A DNA stretch of 33,671 bases from an uncultured bacterium (GTDB lineage Bacteria > Bacillota > Clostridia > Lachnospirales > Lachnospiraceae): contig CANOLZ010000012.1 of the NCBI GenBank assembly GCA_947567075.1, positions 1-33,671 of the forward strand, read 5' to 3'. Numbering within the stretch: the first letter of the stretch is position 1; every line of letters begins with the position of its first letter. Made by a program: the position numbers and the translations under genes. Below are positions 14,848-24,837 of this stretch, one piece after another. A model generated the notes under the pieces. It was not told the DNA's origin. It worked only from the letters and a program-made list of their open reading frames with translations, and ran no database searches.

Positions 14848-16088
14848 TTGTGTTCCTCCATCATTTTTTCGGATTTTGATAAAAATAGAATGCCTATAAG
14901 AAAAAGAAAAATTAATGCTAAAATTCCATAACGGGAAGAATCCAGGAAGTAAGCGCAGACTGCGACAATGAGAGGGCCAAAGAAATCGGCAAATTTGCCA
15001 AATATATCAAAAAAACCAAAGTACTCACTGGATTCTTCCTTTGGAATCATTTTTCCAAATTGAGAGCGGGATAATGCCTGGATACCTCCTTGACAAATTC
15101 CAACAAAAACAGCCAGCGCCCAAAACTCCCATTCCTTGCTTAGCTGGAAACCAAATAGGCAAATGACAATGTACATAATAATAAAAAGCTTTATCATTTT
15201 AAATGTCCCAAATTTCTCTGCAAGCTTACCACTGTAAATAGAGCAGGGGAAAGCGACAAACTGGGTGAGGAGAAGAGCAAGTATCATAGCAGTATCGTCA
15301 ATGCCCACTTCCCCTCCATAAGTTGTTGCCATGGAAATAATGGTGTATACTCCGTCAATATAGAAAAAGTAACCAATCACATAATAAAGAATTCCTTTTT
15401 CCTTTTTTAATTTTTGAAAAGTGTGAAGAAGTCTGTAAAAAGAATGGGAAATAAAATCCTTCCTTGATTCCAGGAAGTAAGACTGCTTCACATTTTTAAA
15501 TAAAGGAATGGACAGGGCAAGCCACCAGACAATAGTAATGAGGAAGGAGATCTGAGTCGCTGCCATAGAGGATAGGCCAAAGGGTGTAGTAAGGATGAGA
15601 AAAATGCCAATTGTAAAAGGGATGCAGCTTCCAATATAGCCCCATGCATATCCGAAAGTAGAAACCATATCCATGCGCTCATGGGTTGTAACATCGATGA
15701 GCATAGAGTCGTAGAAAATATTGCAGGCTGCAAATCCTAGACGGGCAATGAGAAATAGGGGAAGAAAAAGAAGCCAGCTTTTCGTAAGAGTAAAGGCAAA
15801 AACGCCTAAAAGAGAAAGACCTAGAAAAAATCCGAAAAGCTTTTTCTTCATATTTTGGTAATCGGCCATGGCACCTAAAATAGGGGAGAAGACAGCTAAA
15901 GCTAAGACAGCCAAAGCAGTAACAGATGCCCAGAGGGAAGAAGAGAAAGCAGGGGATAGGCCGGCATTTTCAGCAAGGCCTCGAAAGTATATAGGGATAG
16001 TAGCAGTAACAATTAAGGTAAAGGCAGAGTTGGCTACATCATATAGAACCCAGCTTTTTTCTCTTTTGTTAAGTTTAAACTTGTCCAT
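14844..16088 (-). CDS. MFS transporter, UMF1/Atg22-like family
   Basis: This is a 414-residue polytopic membrane protein with about 12 hydrophobic segments. The N-terminal LNKREKSWVLYDVANSAFTL is the hallmark of the UMF1 (Atg22-like) major facilitator group. Also visible are ILGAMADYQNMKKK, a variant of the MFS loop 2-3 motif, and FVGICQGGIQALSRSQFGKM. The substrate of most bacterial members is unknown. The 4-base overlap with pncB suggests a link to niacin or NAD precursor movement, but nothing in the sequence proves it. AGGGAGGA precedes the ATG at 16088, and a good promoter lies at 16129-16157. Confidence 0.88.
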   Translation of the reverse strand: MDKFKLNKREKSWVLYDVANSAFTLIVTATIPIYFRGLAENAGLSPAFSSSLWASVTALAVLALAVFSPILGAMADYQNMKKKLFGFFLGLSLLGVFAFTLTKSWLLFLPLFLIARLGFAACNIFYDSMLIDVTTHERMDMVSTFGYAWGYIGSCIPFTIGIFLILTTPFGLSSMAATQISFLITIVWWLALSIPLFKNVKQSYFLESRKDFISHSFYRLLHTFQKLKKEKGILYYVIGYFFYIDGVYTIISMATTYGGEVGIDDTAMILALLLTQFVAFPCSIYSGKLAEKFGTFKMIKLFIIMYIVICLFGFQLSKEWEFWALAVFVGICQGGIQALSRSQFGKMIPKEESSEYFGFFDIFGKFADFFGPLIVAVCAYFLDSSRYGILALIFLFLIGILFLSKSEKMMEEHK

Positions 16089-16128
16089 AGGAATCCTCCC
16101 TTATATACAGAAAAATTTTTACTTTCTC

Positions 16129-16157
16129 ATCATACGTTAAATTGGAAAAATAATCAA
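16129..16157 (-). promoter_or_regulatory. Promoter of the transporter-pncB operon
   Basis: On the minus strand TTGATT (16157-16152), a 17-base spacer and TATGAT (16134-16129). It is back to back with the ileS promoter. Confidence 0.65.
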
Positions 16158-16178
16158 TGAAGAATTGATGGATTTCCC

Positions 16179-16208
16179 TTGACAATAAGAAGAATTCCCC
16201 TTTATAAT
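16179..16208 (+). promoter_or_regulatory. Sigma-A promoter of the T-box-ileS unit
   Basis: Consensus TTGACA (16179-16184) and TATAAT (16203-16208) separated by 18 bases. Predicted start is near 16215, at the beginning of the T-box leader. Confidence 0.85.
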
Positions 16209-16214
16209 TACACC

Positions 16215-16473
16215 AATAAGAGTGTAAAGGCTGTGATGAAGACAGTAGGCGGTTTATGAAGTAGAAGCGAGCTGGCGATGGTGGGAGGCTGGTACGAGTA
16301 GGAAACCGTTGAATATCACTTCGGAGCTTTGGGCTGAACGGAAAATTATTCTAAATAGGTGCCAACGGAATTCCACCGTTATCAGGAACAATATATTTTT
16401 AGAATGTATCAAGTATGTTGTAACAGGTGGTAGAGAATGTGGAAGTCTTGTCCTTTTACGGACAGGACTTTTT
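16215..16473 (+). promoter_or_regulatory. T-box riboswitch (isoleucine) upstream of ileS
   Basis: This roughly 260-nt leader senses uncharged tRNA-Ile. Stem I has the GCGATGGTGGGAGGC distal-loop motif (about 16273-16290). The specifier loop is GAATATCACTTCGGAG with the Ile codon ATC at 16315-16317. The T-box core is TAACAGGTGGTAGAG (16421-16435). Its TGGT bulge fits a tRNA acceptor end with discriminator A. ACAGG in the T-box can pair with CTTGT in the 5' arm of the terminator, giving the antiterminator. The terminator is AGTCTTGTCC (16444-16453) with GGACAGGACT (16460-16469), followed by T residues. Uncharged tRNA-Ile would favour read-through into ileS. Confidence 0.9.
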
Positions 16474-16524
16474 GACATCTTAGGAGAAAAATAGTCTATA
16501 GAATGTATGGAGATTGGAGGAGCA

Positions 16525-19500
16525 ATGTACCAAAAAGTATCAACAGATTTGAATTTTGTTCAAAGGGAAAAAGAAATAGAGAAATTTTGGAAGGAAAACC
16601 ATATATTTGAGAAAAGTATGGAAAATAGAAAAGGAGGACCAACCTATACCTTCTACGATGGTCCTCCCACAGCGAATGGGAAGCCTCATATTGGTCATGT
16701 ATTAACAAGAGTTATCAAAGATATGATACCAAGATACAGGACAATGAAAGGATATATGGTTCCAAGGAAGGCAGGCTGGGACACCCATGGGCTTCCAGTG
16801 GAGCTGGAGGTGGAAAATCTTCTTGGGCTAGATGGAAAGGAACAGATAGAGCAATATGGTTTGGATCCTTTTATATCCAAATGTAAGGAGAGCGTGTGGA
16901 AGTATAAAGAAATGTGGGAAGATTTTTCAGGAACTGTGGGATTTTGGGCAGACATGGATAATCCTTATGTCACATATCATGATGACTATATTGAATCAGA
17001 GTGGTGGGCTTTAAAGAAAATTTGGGAAAGAGAACTGTTATACAAAGGGTTTAAAATTGTACCCTATTGTCCTAGATGCGGTACTCCCCTTTCCAGTCAT
17101 GAGGTTGCCCAGGGATATAAAGAGGTGAAGGAAAAATCAGCTATAGTACGGTTTAAAGTAAAGGGGGAAGACGCCTATATTTTAGCATGGACGACAACAC
17201 CTTGGACTTTGCCAAGCAATGTAGCCCTTTGCGTTAATCCTGAGGAGACTTATGTAAAGGTAAAAGGGAAAGACAAGATGATTTATTATTTGGCCCAAGC
17301 TCTTTTGGAGACAGTTCTTTTAGAAGAATATGAAATAATTTCCTCACATAAAGGGAAGGAATTGGAATATAAAGAGTATGAGCCATTATTCCATTTTACC
17401 CATGAAATATGTGCAAAGCAGAACAAAAAATCTCATTATGTTACATGTGACTCTTATGTGACACTGACAGATGGAACTGGGGTTGTTCACATAGCTCCAG
17501 CCTTTGGTGAAGACGATGCCAATGTGGGCAGAAACTATGATTTGCCCTTTGTACAGCTTGTCAATGCCAAAGGAGAGATGACAGAGGAAACGGACTGGCC
17601 AGGGTTATTTTGCAAAAAGGCAGATGTAAAAATTTTGTCTGATTTAGAAAAAAGAGGCCTCCTTTTTGATGCTCCTTCCTTTGAACACAGTTATCCTTTT
17701 TGTTGGAGATGTGAGACACCCTTAATTTATTATGCAAGAGAGTCTTGGTTTATTAAAATGACAGCAGTAAAGGAAGAGCTAATTCAAAATAACAATACCA
17801 TTCACTGGATACCAGAATCTATTGGAAAGGGAAGATTTGGAGACTGGCTGGAAAATATACAAGATTGGGGAATTTCAAGAAACCGTTATTGGGGAACTCC
17901 TCTCAATATTTGGGAGTGTGAATGTGGCCATATGCATTCTATTGGCAGCAGAGAAGAGCTAAAGCAGTTAAGTAAAAACTATCCAGAAGAAGGGGTGGAG
18001 CTTCATAGACCTTATATTGACCAGGTGACAATTCCATGCTCCAAATGTGGAAAGGAGATGAGAAGAGTTCCAGAAGTTATTGACTGCTGGTTTGATTCAG
18101 GAGCCATGCCCTTTGCCCAGCATCATTATCCTTTTGAAAACAAAGAATTGTTTGAGGCTCAATTTCCAGCTCAGTTTATTTCTGAGGCAGTGGATCAGAC
18201 AAGGGGTTGGTTTTATTCCCTTTTAGCGGAGTCTACCCTTCTCTTTCATAAGGCCCCTTATGAGAATGTTATTGTACTAGGACATGTACAAGACGAAAAG
18301 GGACAGAAAATGTCTAAATCCAAGGGAAATGCAGTAGATCCCTTTCAGGCTTTGGAAACTTATGGAGCTGATGCCATTCGATGGTATTTTTATGTGAATT
18401 CTGCCCCATGGCTCCCCAACCGCTTCCATGAAAAAGCAGTTGTTGAAAAACAAAGAAAATTTATGGGAACTTTATGGAATACTTACGCCTTCTTTGTTCT
18501 ATATGCTAATATTGATGGGTTTGACCCTACAAAATATACATTGGAATATGATAAACTCCAGGTAATGGATAAGTGGCTTTTACAAAAGCTAAACACTTTA
18601 ATTTTAGAAGTGGACAAAGATTTGGAACAGTATAAAATACCAGAGGCAGCAAGGGCTCTCCAAGAATTTGTAGACAATATGAGCAATTGGTATGTGAGAA
18701 GGAGCAGGGAACGTTTTTGGGCAAAAGGGATGGAACAGGACAAAATAAATGCGTATATGACTTTATATACAGGGCTTGTCACGTTGATGAAAACAGCAGC
18801 CCCCTTTATCCCTTTTATGACAGAGGAGATTTATCAGAATATAGTAAGGAATATGGACAAGTCAGCCCCAGAAAGTATACATTTATGTGATTTTCCAGAA
18901 ACAGAGGAAGCTTTTTCTAATAAAGAAATTGAAGAGTCTATGGATGGAGCGCTAGAAATTGTTGTCTTAGGCAGGGCATGTAGAAATAGCGCTAATATAA
19001 AAAATCGTCAGCCCATTTCTACAATGTATATAAAAGGGCCTTTTACATTGAGTACTTTTTATAAGGAAATTATAAAAGAGGAACTTAATGTAAAAGAATT
19101 AATATTTACAGAAGATGTAAGAGATTTTACCACATATTTGTTTAAACCTCAGCTTCGAACAGTTGGACCAAAATATGGAAAATGTCTTGGGGCTATTAAA
19201 AAATATTTGGAAGAATTAGATGGAAATGAAGCAATGGATGAATTGACGAAGACAGGAAAAATCCAATTCCACGCAGACGGGACAGAAGTAGAACTCACAG
19301 AGGAAGACTTACTCATAGAGATGAGTCAGAAGGAAGGATATGTTTCGGAAAGTGATAATAAAATAACCGTTGTACTAGATACAAATCTGACAGAAGATTT
19401 GATTGAGGAAGGATTTGTCTATGAGGTTATTAGCAAAATCCAGACAATGAGGAAAGACGCTGATTTTGATGTGGTGGATCGTATTCACATAGGAATCACT

Positions 19501-19662
19501 GGGAATGAAAAATTATGGAAGATTGTAGAGAGAAACAAAGAAGTTATTTTAGAAAAAGTATTAGCAGATTCTGTAAGAAATGGAACAGTAGGAACTATTC
19601 AAAAAGAGTGGAACATTAATGGGGAGATAGCCCTTTTATCTGTGGACAGGATATCCCTATGA
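16525..19662 (+). CDS. ileS: Isoleucyl-tRNA synthetase IleS (long form)
   Basis: IleS charges tRNA-Ile and edits mischarged valine. The protein starts MYQKVSTDLNFVQREKEIEK and is 1045 residues, the longer (eukaryote-like, IleS2) type, compared with about 920-940 for the common bacterial form. HIGH is at 55-58 in GKPHIGHVL. The connective-peptide editing domain includes WTTTPWTLPSN, DGTGVVHIAPAFG and related blocks. KMSKSKGN is near 595. CSKCGKEM and other Cys pairs form a zinc site. I chose the ATG at 16525: family members begin there and GGAGG lies four bases upstream. An upstream in-frame ATG at 16507 has no Shine-Dalgarno. Regulation is by the preceding T-box. The long type is associated in the literature with mupirocin tolerance, untested here. 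Confidence 0.96.
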   Translation: MYQKVSTDLNFVQREKEIEKFWKENHIFEKSMENRKGGPTYTFYDGPPTANGKPHIGHVLTRVIKDMIPRYRTMKGYMVPRKAGWDTHGLPVELEVENLLGLDGKEQIEQYGLDPFISKCKESVWKYKEMWEDFSGTVGFWADMDNPYVTYHDDYIESEWWALKKIWERELLYKGFKIVPYCPRCGTPLSSHEVAQGYKEVKEKSAIVRFKVKGEDAYILAWTTTPWTLPSNVALCVNPEETYVKVKGKDKMIYYLAQALLETVLLEEYEIISSHKGKELEYKEYEPLFHFTHEICAKQNKKSHYVTCDSYVTLTDGTGVVHIAPAFGEDDANVGRNYDLPFVQLVNAKGEMTEETDWPGLFCKKADVKILSDLEKRGLLFDAPSFEHSYPFCWRCETPLIYYARESWFIKMTAVKEELIQNNNTIHWIPESIGKGRFGDWLENIQDWGISRNRYWGTPLNIWECECGHMHSIGSREELKQLSKNYPEEGVELHRPYIDQVTIPCSKCGKEMRRVPEVIDCWFDSGAMPFAQHHYPFENKELFEAQFPAQFISEAVDQTRGWFYSLLAESTLLFHKAPYENVIVLGHVQDEKGQKMSKSKGNAVDPFQALETYGADAIRWYFYVNSAPWLPNRFHEKAVVEKQRKFMGTLWNTYAFFVLYANIDGFDPTKYTLEYDKLQVMDKWLLQKLNTLILEVDKDLEQYKIPEAARALQEFVDNMSNWYVRRSRERFWAKGMEQDKINAYMTLYTGLVTLMKTAAPFIPFMTEEIYQNIVRNMDKSAPESIHLCDFPETEEAFSNKEIEESMDGALEIVVLGRACRNSANIKNRQPISTMYIKGPFTLSTFYKEIIKEELNVKELIFTEDVRDFTTYLFKPQLRTVGPKYGKCLGAIKKYLEELDGNEAMDELTKTGKIQFHADGTEVELTEEDLLIEMSQKEGYVSESDNKITVVLDTNLTEDLIEEGFVYEVISKIQTMRKDADFDVVDRIHIGITGNEKLWKIVERNKEVILEKVLADSVRNGTVGTIQKEWNINGEIALLSVDRISL

Positions 19663-19674
19663 AAAGCAACATAA

Positions 19675-19703
19675 TTGCATAAAGGAAAGGATTAGGATAT
19701 AAT
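19675..19703 (+). promoter_or_regulatory. Promoter of glgP overlapping the upstream ATG
   Basis: TTGCAT (19675-19680), 17 bases, and a perfect TATAAT (19698-19703). The -10 overlaps the first in-frame ATG of the glgP frame (19702), so a transcript starting near 19710 could only use the downstream start at 19771. Confidence 0.6.
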
Positions 19704-19770
19704 GAATGATGACAGAAAAAATAGCGACAGGGGAAAAGGAGAGACAAATGAAATGACAGGAGGGAACACA

Positions 19771-22275
19771 ATGCTCAAGAAAGCAGAGCGGGCAACAGAA
19801 TTTGATAGAGAACTGTTTAAAAGAAGCGTCCTTTATAATGTAAAGACCTTATATCGCAAAACAATAGAGGAAGCTTCTGAGCAGCAGATTTTTCAAGCAG
19901 TTTCTTATGCAATTAAAGACGTAATTGTGGATAGCTGGTTGAATACACAAAGAGAATATGAAAAGCAGGATCCAAAAACTGTTTATTATTTATCTATGGA
20001 ATTTTTAATGGGAAGGGCTCTTGGCAATAATTTAATTAATCTGAAAGCCTATGATGCAGTACAGGACTGCCTGGAGGAATTAGGAATCAATATAAACTTG
20101 GTAGAGGATCAGGAACCAGATGCAGCTCTTGGAAATGGGGGATTAGGAAGACTTGCCGCCTGCTTTTTAGACTCATTGGCAACCCTTGGATACTCTGCTT
20201 ATGGATGCGGGATTCGTTACCGCTATGGAATGTTTAAGCAAAAAATTGAAAACGGTTATCAAGTGGAGGTGCCAGACAACTGGCTGCAAGATGGAAACCC
20301 TTTTGAGCTTCGCAGGCCAGAGTACGCCAAAGAAGTGAAGTTTGGGGGATATGTATCTATTTTAGTAGATGAAAACGGCAGGCAGAATTTTGTACAGGAA
20401 GGTTATCAATCTGTTCATGCGATCCCTTATGATATTCCCATTGTGGGTTATGGAAATGGGATTGTAAATACCTTGCGAATTTGGGATGCTCAGCCTGTAG
20501 AATGTTTTAAACTAGATTCCTTTGACAAAGGAGACTACCATAAAGCAGTAGAGCAGGAAAATTTGGCTAGAAACATTGTGGAAGTTTTATATCCCAACGA
20601 TAACCATTATGCAGGAAAAGAGCTGCGGTTAAAACAGCAGTATTTCTTTATTTCCGCTAGTGTTCAAGAAGCAGTGGAAAAATATATGAGAAAGCATGAT
20701 AAGATTCAAAAGTTCCATGAAAAAGTTACCTTCCAATTAAATGACACCCATCCTACAGTAGCTATTGCAGAATTAATGCGTATACTTATGGATGATTATT
20801 ATCTCCCATGGGACGAGGCGTGGAATATAACGACAAAGACTTGTGCTTATACAAACCATACAATTATGGCAGAAGCATTGGAAAAATGGCCTATTGAACT
20901 ATTTTCAAGGCTCCTTCCAAGAATATATCAAATTATTGAAGAGATTAACCGAAGGTTTGTAGCAAAAATAGAAGAGAAATATCCTGGTGATCATGAAAAA
21001 GTAAGGAAGATGGCCATTATTTATGATGGGCAGGTAAAGATGGCACATTTGGCTATTGCATCTGGTTATTCAGTAAATGGGGTTGCAAGGCTCCACACAG
21101 AGATATTGAAAAAAGAAGAATTAAAAGACTTCTACGAGATGATGCCAGAAAAGTTTAACAATAAAACAAATGGAATTACCCAGAGAAGATTTCTTCTCCA
21201 TGGCAATCCTCTTTTAGCCCAGTGGGTAAGCGACCATGTGGGAAATGACTGGATTACAGATTTGAGCAAAATAAATAAGCTGAAAATCTATGGGGATGAC
21301 GAGAAAGCCCAACAGGAGTTTATGAACATCAAATACCAAAATAAGGTTCGGTTGGCAGACTATATTTTACAGCATAATGGAGTGGAAGTAAATCCAAGAT
21401 CTATTTTTGATGTTCAGGTAAAAAGGCTCCATGAGTATAAACGCCAGCTTCTAAATGCATTACATATTATGCATTTATATAATCAGTTAAAAGAGCGTCC
21501 AGATATGGAATTTTATCCAAGAACTTTTATTTTTGGGGCAAAGGCGGCTGCAGGATACCGCAATGCCAAATTGACCATTAAACTTATTAACTCTATTGCG
21601 GATGTGGTGAATAACGATCCTTCCATTCATGGTAAAATTAAAGTAGTATTTATTGAGGATTATAAAGTATCCAATGCAGAGTGGATTTTTGCTGCAGCAG
21701 ATGTCTCTGAACAAATATCCACTGCCAGCAAGGAGGCATCAGGCACAGGAAATATGAAATTCATGTTGAATGGTGCGCTAACTCTTGGAACAATGGATGG
21801 GGCTAATGTGGAAATTGTAGAGGAAGTAGGAGAAGAAAATGCCTTTATATTCGGGCTGCGCTCAGATGAAGTTATCCGCTATGAAAACTATGGGGGGTAC
21901 AATCCCATGGATATCTTTAATAATGATCCAGATATTCGAAAAGTACTTATGCAGCTAATTAATGGCACTTTTGCTCCCCAGGATCCAGATATGTTTAGAG
22001 ATTTATACAATTCCCTTTTAAATACAAAAAGCACAGCAAAGGCAGACACATACTTTATACTGGCAGATTTTAGAGCTTATGCAGACGCCCAAAGAAGAGT
22101 AGAAGAAGCATACAAAGATGAGAAAAAATGGGCAAAGAGCGCTATTTTAAACGTTGCCTGCAGCGGTAAGTTTACATCAGATAGAACGATACAGGAGTAT
22201 GTAGATGAAATTTGGAAACTGGATAAAGTAGTACTTCCTAAGAAGAATGAGAAAGACAAAATAAAAAAGAAATAA
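19771..22275 (+). CDS. glgP: Glycogen/maltodextrin phosphorylase GlgP
   Basis: GlgP releases glucose 1-phosphate from alpha-1,4-glucan ends with phosphate and PLP, the degradative counterpart of glgCD in this window. The chosen start gives 834 residues, normal for the family. Landmarks are VYYLSMEFLMGR, AALGNGGLGRLAACFLDS, GYGIRYRYGMF-like GCGIRYRYGMF, NDTHPTVAIAELMR, and the PLP-lysine motif KEASGTGNMKFMLNGALTLG with Lys near 663. The frame is open from ATG 19702, but the extra 23 residues are hydrophilic and unlike family N-termini. AGGAGGG is six bases before ATG 19771, and a promoter -10 overlaps 19702. A strong hairpin follows the stop. It has its own promoter, separate from ileS. Confidence 0.95.
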   Translation: MLKKAERATEFDRELFKRSVLYNVKTLYRKTIEEASEQQIFQAVSYAIKDVIVDSWLNTQREYEKQDPKTVYYLSMEFLMGRALGNNLINLKAYDAVQDCLEELGININLVEDQEPDAALGNGGLGRLAACFLDSLATLGYSAYGCGIRYRYGMFKQKIENGYQVEVPDNWLQDGNPFELRRPEYAKEVKFGGYVSILVDENGRQNFVQEGYQSVHAIPYDIPIVGYGNGIVNTLRIWDAQPVECFKLDSFDKGDYHKAVEQENLARNIVEVLYPNDNHYAGKELRLKQQYFFISASVQEAVEKYMRKHDKIQKFHEKVTFQLNDTHPTVAIAELMRILMDDYYLPWDEAWNITTKTCAYTNHTIMAEALEKWPIELFSRLLPRIYQIIEEINRRFVAKIEEKYPGDHEKVRKMAIIYDGQVKMAHLAIASGYSVNGVARLHTEILKKEELKDFYEMMPEKFNNKTNGITQRRFLLHGNPLLAQWVSDHVGNDWITDLSKINKLKIYGDDEKAQQEFMNIKYQNKVRLADYILQHNGVEVNPRSIFDVQVKRLHEYKRQLLNALHIMHLYNQLKERPDMEFYPRTFIFGAKAAAGYRNAKLTIKLINSIADVVNNDPSIHGKIKVVFIEDYKVSNAEWIFAAADVSEQISTASKEASGTGNMKFMLNGALTLGTMDGANVEIVEEVGEENAFIFGLRSDEVIRYENYGGYNPMDIFNNDPDIRKVLMQLINGTFAPQDPDMFRDLYNSLLNTKSTAKADTYFILADFRAYADAQRRVEEAYKDEKKWAKSAILNVACSGKFTSDRTIQEYVDEIWKLDKVVLPKKNEKDKIKKK

Positions 22276-22286
22276 AAAAGTAATAT

Positions 22287-22327
22287 AAAAAAATCCACCC
22301 AACGAAATCCATGTTTGGTGGATTTTT
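22287..22327. terminator. Terminator after glgP
   Basis: AAAAATCCACC (22289-22299) pairs with GGTGGATTTTT (22317-22327), an 11-bp stem with flanking A- and T-runs that separates glgP from the aconitase gene. Confidence 0.85.
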
Positions 22328-22355
22328 CCATAAAGAATCCTATGGTTATGAGTTT

Positions 22356-22384
22356 TTGATTTTGCAGTAAGAGTATGTTATAAT
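22356..22384 (+). promoter_or_regulatory. Promoter of the aconitase gene
   Basis: TTGATT (22356-22361), 17 bases, then extended -10 TGTTATAAT (22376-22384). Predicted start is near 22391. Confidence 0.75.
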
Positions 22385-22435
22385 AACAACTGCTATATGG
22401 ACAGGAAGCAAAAACGTTGGAAAAGGAGGACGTAT

Positions 22436-24730
22436 ATGATACAATTATTTGATTCTGGGGCATATTTAATCAATGGGACAGAGATGATTCCTGATAACGC
22501 CCAGTCAAAGGAACTTATAAAGAATAAAATAGGGAGAGACATAGGGAAGGAAGAGGCAAAAAAAGAGACTATTGCTTATAGAATTTTAGAGAAACATAAT
22601 ACATCGGATAATATGGAAAAGTTAAAATTAAAATTTGACCAATTGGCATCCCATGATATTACCTTTGTAGGCATTATTCAAACAGCCAGGGCTTCAGGAC
22701 TGGAAAAGTTTCCAGTGCCCTATGTACTTACCAACTGTCATAACAGTTTATGTGCTGTAGGAGGAACAATCAATGAAGACGATCATATGTTTGGACTGTC
22801 TTGTGCAAAGAAGTATGGGGGAGTCTATGTTCCACCCCATCAGGCAGTTATCCACCAATATGCCAGAGAAATGATGGCAGGGGGAGAGAAAATGATACTT
22901 GGCTCTGACAGCCATACCCGCTACGGGGCTTTGGGAACAATGGCTATGGGCGAAGGAGGCCCAGAGCTAGTAAAACAGCTTTTATGCCAGACATATGATA
23001 TAAATATGCCAGAAGTAGTGGGCGTATATTTGAAAGGAAAACCTATAGAAGGCGTGGGACCTCAGGATATTGCTTTAGCTATTATAGGTGAAGTATTTGC
23101 AAATGGCTATGTTAATAATAAAGTAATGGAATTTGTAGGTCCTGGGGTGTCATCTTTAAGTGCTGATTTTCGAATTGGTATTGATGTAATGACAACGGAG
23201 ACGACTTGTCTTTCTTCTATTTGGAAAACGGATGAAAAGATTCAGGAGTTTTATGAAATTCATGGAAGAGAGGAAGAATATAAGGAATTAAATCCAGGGG
23301 ATGTTGCTTATTATGATGGAATGATTGTAGTAGATTTAAGTGAAATAAGACCTATGATTGCAATGCCCTTTCATCCAAGCAATACATACACCATTGAAGA
23401 ACTCAATGCAAATTTGACGGATATTTTAAGGGAAGTAGAGAAAAAAGCACGGATTAGCTTAGGTGAGCAGGTAGAATTCAGCCTAATGGACAAAGTAAGA
23501 AATAATAAACTTTATGTGGAACAGGGAATAATAGCTGGATGTGCTGGAGGAGGATTTGAAAATATTTGTGCTGCAGCTGATATTTTAGAAGGGGCAAGCA
23601 TAGGTCCTGATGAGTTTACATTAAGTGTTTACCCAGCTTCCACACCTGTTTATATGGAGTTAGTACGCAACGGATCAGTGGCAAAACTCCTAAGTACAGG
23701 GGCAATTGTCAAAACTGCCTTTTGCGGACCTTGTTTCGGGGCAGGAGACACGCCTGCTAATCAAGCCTTTAGTATACGACATTCTACAAGAAATTTTCCT
23801 AATCGAGAGGGATCCAAACTACAGAGCGGACAGATCTCTTCCGTTGCCCTAATGGACGCCCGTTCCATTGCTGCAACAGCAGTAAATAAAGGGTTTTTAA
23901 CGCCTGCCACTCAAGTAGATCTTTCCCTTAAAGCACATCCATATTTCTTTGACAAAACCATATATGAAAACAGAGTTTTTGACAGCAAAGGAAAAGGGAA
24001 TCCTGATGTGCCCATTAAATTAGGCCCCAATATTAAAGACTGGCCATCTATGTCACCTTTACCAGAGAACCTTATTTTAAAAGTTGTCTCTGAAATACAT
24101 GATCCTGTCACCACAACAGACGAGCTGATTCCTTCTGGGGAAACATCTTCTTATCGCTCCAATCCATTAGGACTGGCAGAATTTACTTTGTCTAGAAAGG
24201 ATCCTGACTACGTAGGGTTGGCAAAAGAAATACAAAAGGCGGAAAAAGCAAGAATGGCAGGAGAGGATCCAGTAAAAGTTAGTGGAGAATTACAAACTAT
24301 CGTAGACACAATTCAGAAACAATTCCCAGAGGCAGACATGAAAAATACAGGGATAGGAAGTACCATTTTTGCAGTAAAGCCTGGAGATGGCTCCGCCAGG
24401 GAGCAGGCTGCATCCTGCCAGAAAGTATTAGGAGGATGGGCAAATATTGCCAATGAATATGCCACGAAAAGATACCGTTCAAATTTAATTAACTGGGGGA
24501 TGCTCCCCTTTCTAATTGAAAAGGGAGAGCTTCCTTTCCACAATAAAGAGTTTCTTTTTTTACCAGATATACGTAAAGCAATACAAGAAAAGAAGGAAGT
24601 AATAACGGCTTATGTAGTGGGAGAAAAGGGGATGAAAGAGTTTTCCCTGACAATAGGAGAATTGACAGAGGATGAGAGGGAAATCATTTTAAAAGGATGT
24701 CTTATTAATTACAATAGAATATCAGCATAA
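22436..24730 (+). CDS. Aconitate hydratase family protein (4Fe-4S)
   Basis: The protein belongs to the aconitase superfamily, which isomerises citrate and isocitrate through a 4Fe-4S cluster; it is probably the aconitase of a partial TCA route feeding 2-oxoglutarate. It has 764 residues with [19 protein letters not shown] (157-175) and presumed cluster cysteines Cys369 (IAGCAGGG), Cys430 and Cys433 ([10 protein letters not shown]). NFPNREG and the C-terminal swivel domain follow. The start is the ATG at 22436 ([14 protein letters not shown]), with AAGGAGGA five bases upstream. An ATG at 22397 would add 13 basic residues without a Shine-Dalgarno. It diverges from the short AcnA/AcnB types, so a related hydratase role (for example homoaconitase-like) cannot be excluded. 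Confidence 0.88.
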   Translation: MIQLFDSGAYLINGTEMIPDNAQSKELIKNKIGRDIGKEEAKKETIAYRILEKHNTSDNMEKLKLKFDQLASHDITFVGIIQTARASGLEKFPVPYVLTNCHNSLCAVGGTINEDDHMFGLSCAKKYGGVYVPPHQAVIHQYAREMMAGGEKMILGSDSHTRYGALGTMAMGEGGPELVKQLLCQTYDINMPEVVGVYLKGKPIEGVGPQDIALAIIGEVFANGYVNNKVMEFVGPGVSSLSADFRIGIDVMTTETTCLSSIWKTDEKIQEFYEIHGREEEYKELNPGDVAYYDGMIVVDLSEIRPMIAMPFHPSNTYTIEELNANLTDILREVEKKARISLGEQVEFSLMDKVRNNKLYVEQGIIAGCAGGGFENICAAADILEGASIGPDEFTLSVYPASTPVYMELVRNGSVAKLLSTGAIVKTAFCGPCFGAGDTPANQAFSIRHSTRNFPNREGSKLQSGQISSVALMDARSIAATAVNKGFLTPATQVDLSLKAHPYFFDKTIYENRVFDSKGKGNPDVPIKLGPNIKDWPSMSPLPENLILKVVSEIHDPVTTTDELIPSGETSSYRSNPLGLAEFTLSRKDPDYVGLAKEIQKAEKARMAGEDPVKVSGELQTIVDTIQKQFPEADMKNTGIGSTIFAVKPGDGSAREQAASCQKVLGGWANIANEYATKRYRSNLINWGMLPFLIEKGELPFHNKEFLFLPDIRKAIQEKKEVITAYVVGEKGMKEFSLTIGELTEDEREIILKGCLINYNRISA

Positions 24731-24743
24731 TATATGGATATGG

Positions 24744-24781
24744 AGACGCTTCACTTTATGTGGGGCGTCTTTATGTTTTTT
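24744..24781 (+). terminator. Terminator after the aconitase gene
   Basis: AGACGCTTCAC (24744-24754) with GTGGGGCGTCT (24760-24770), 11 bp including two G-U pairs, followed by TTATGTTTTTT. Confidence 0.8.
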
Positions 24782-24790
24782 ATCTAATTT

Positions 24791-24818
24791 ACATAAACTG
24801 GAAAAAACTACATAGGAT
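24791..24818 (+). promoter_or_regulatory. Candidate sigma-E promoter for spoIID
   Basis: ACATAAA (24791-24797), 13 bases, CATAGGAT (24811-24818) fits the mother-cell sigma-E pattern (ATA core, 13-15, CATACAAT). spoIID is sigma-E dependent in Bacillus. Caution: the predicted start near 24824 would place the Shine-Dalgarno at the very 5' end of the transcript. Confidence 0.4.
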
Positions 24819-24837
24819 AGTATAAGGTGAGAGAGAC

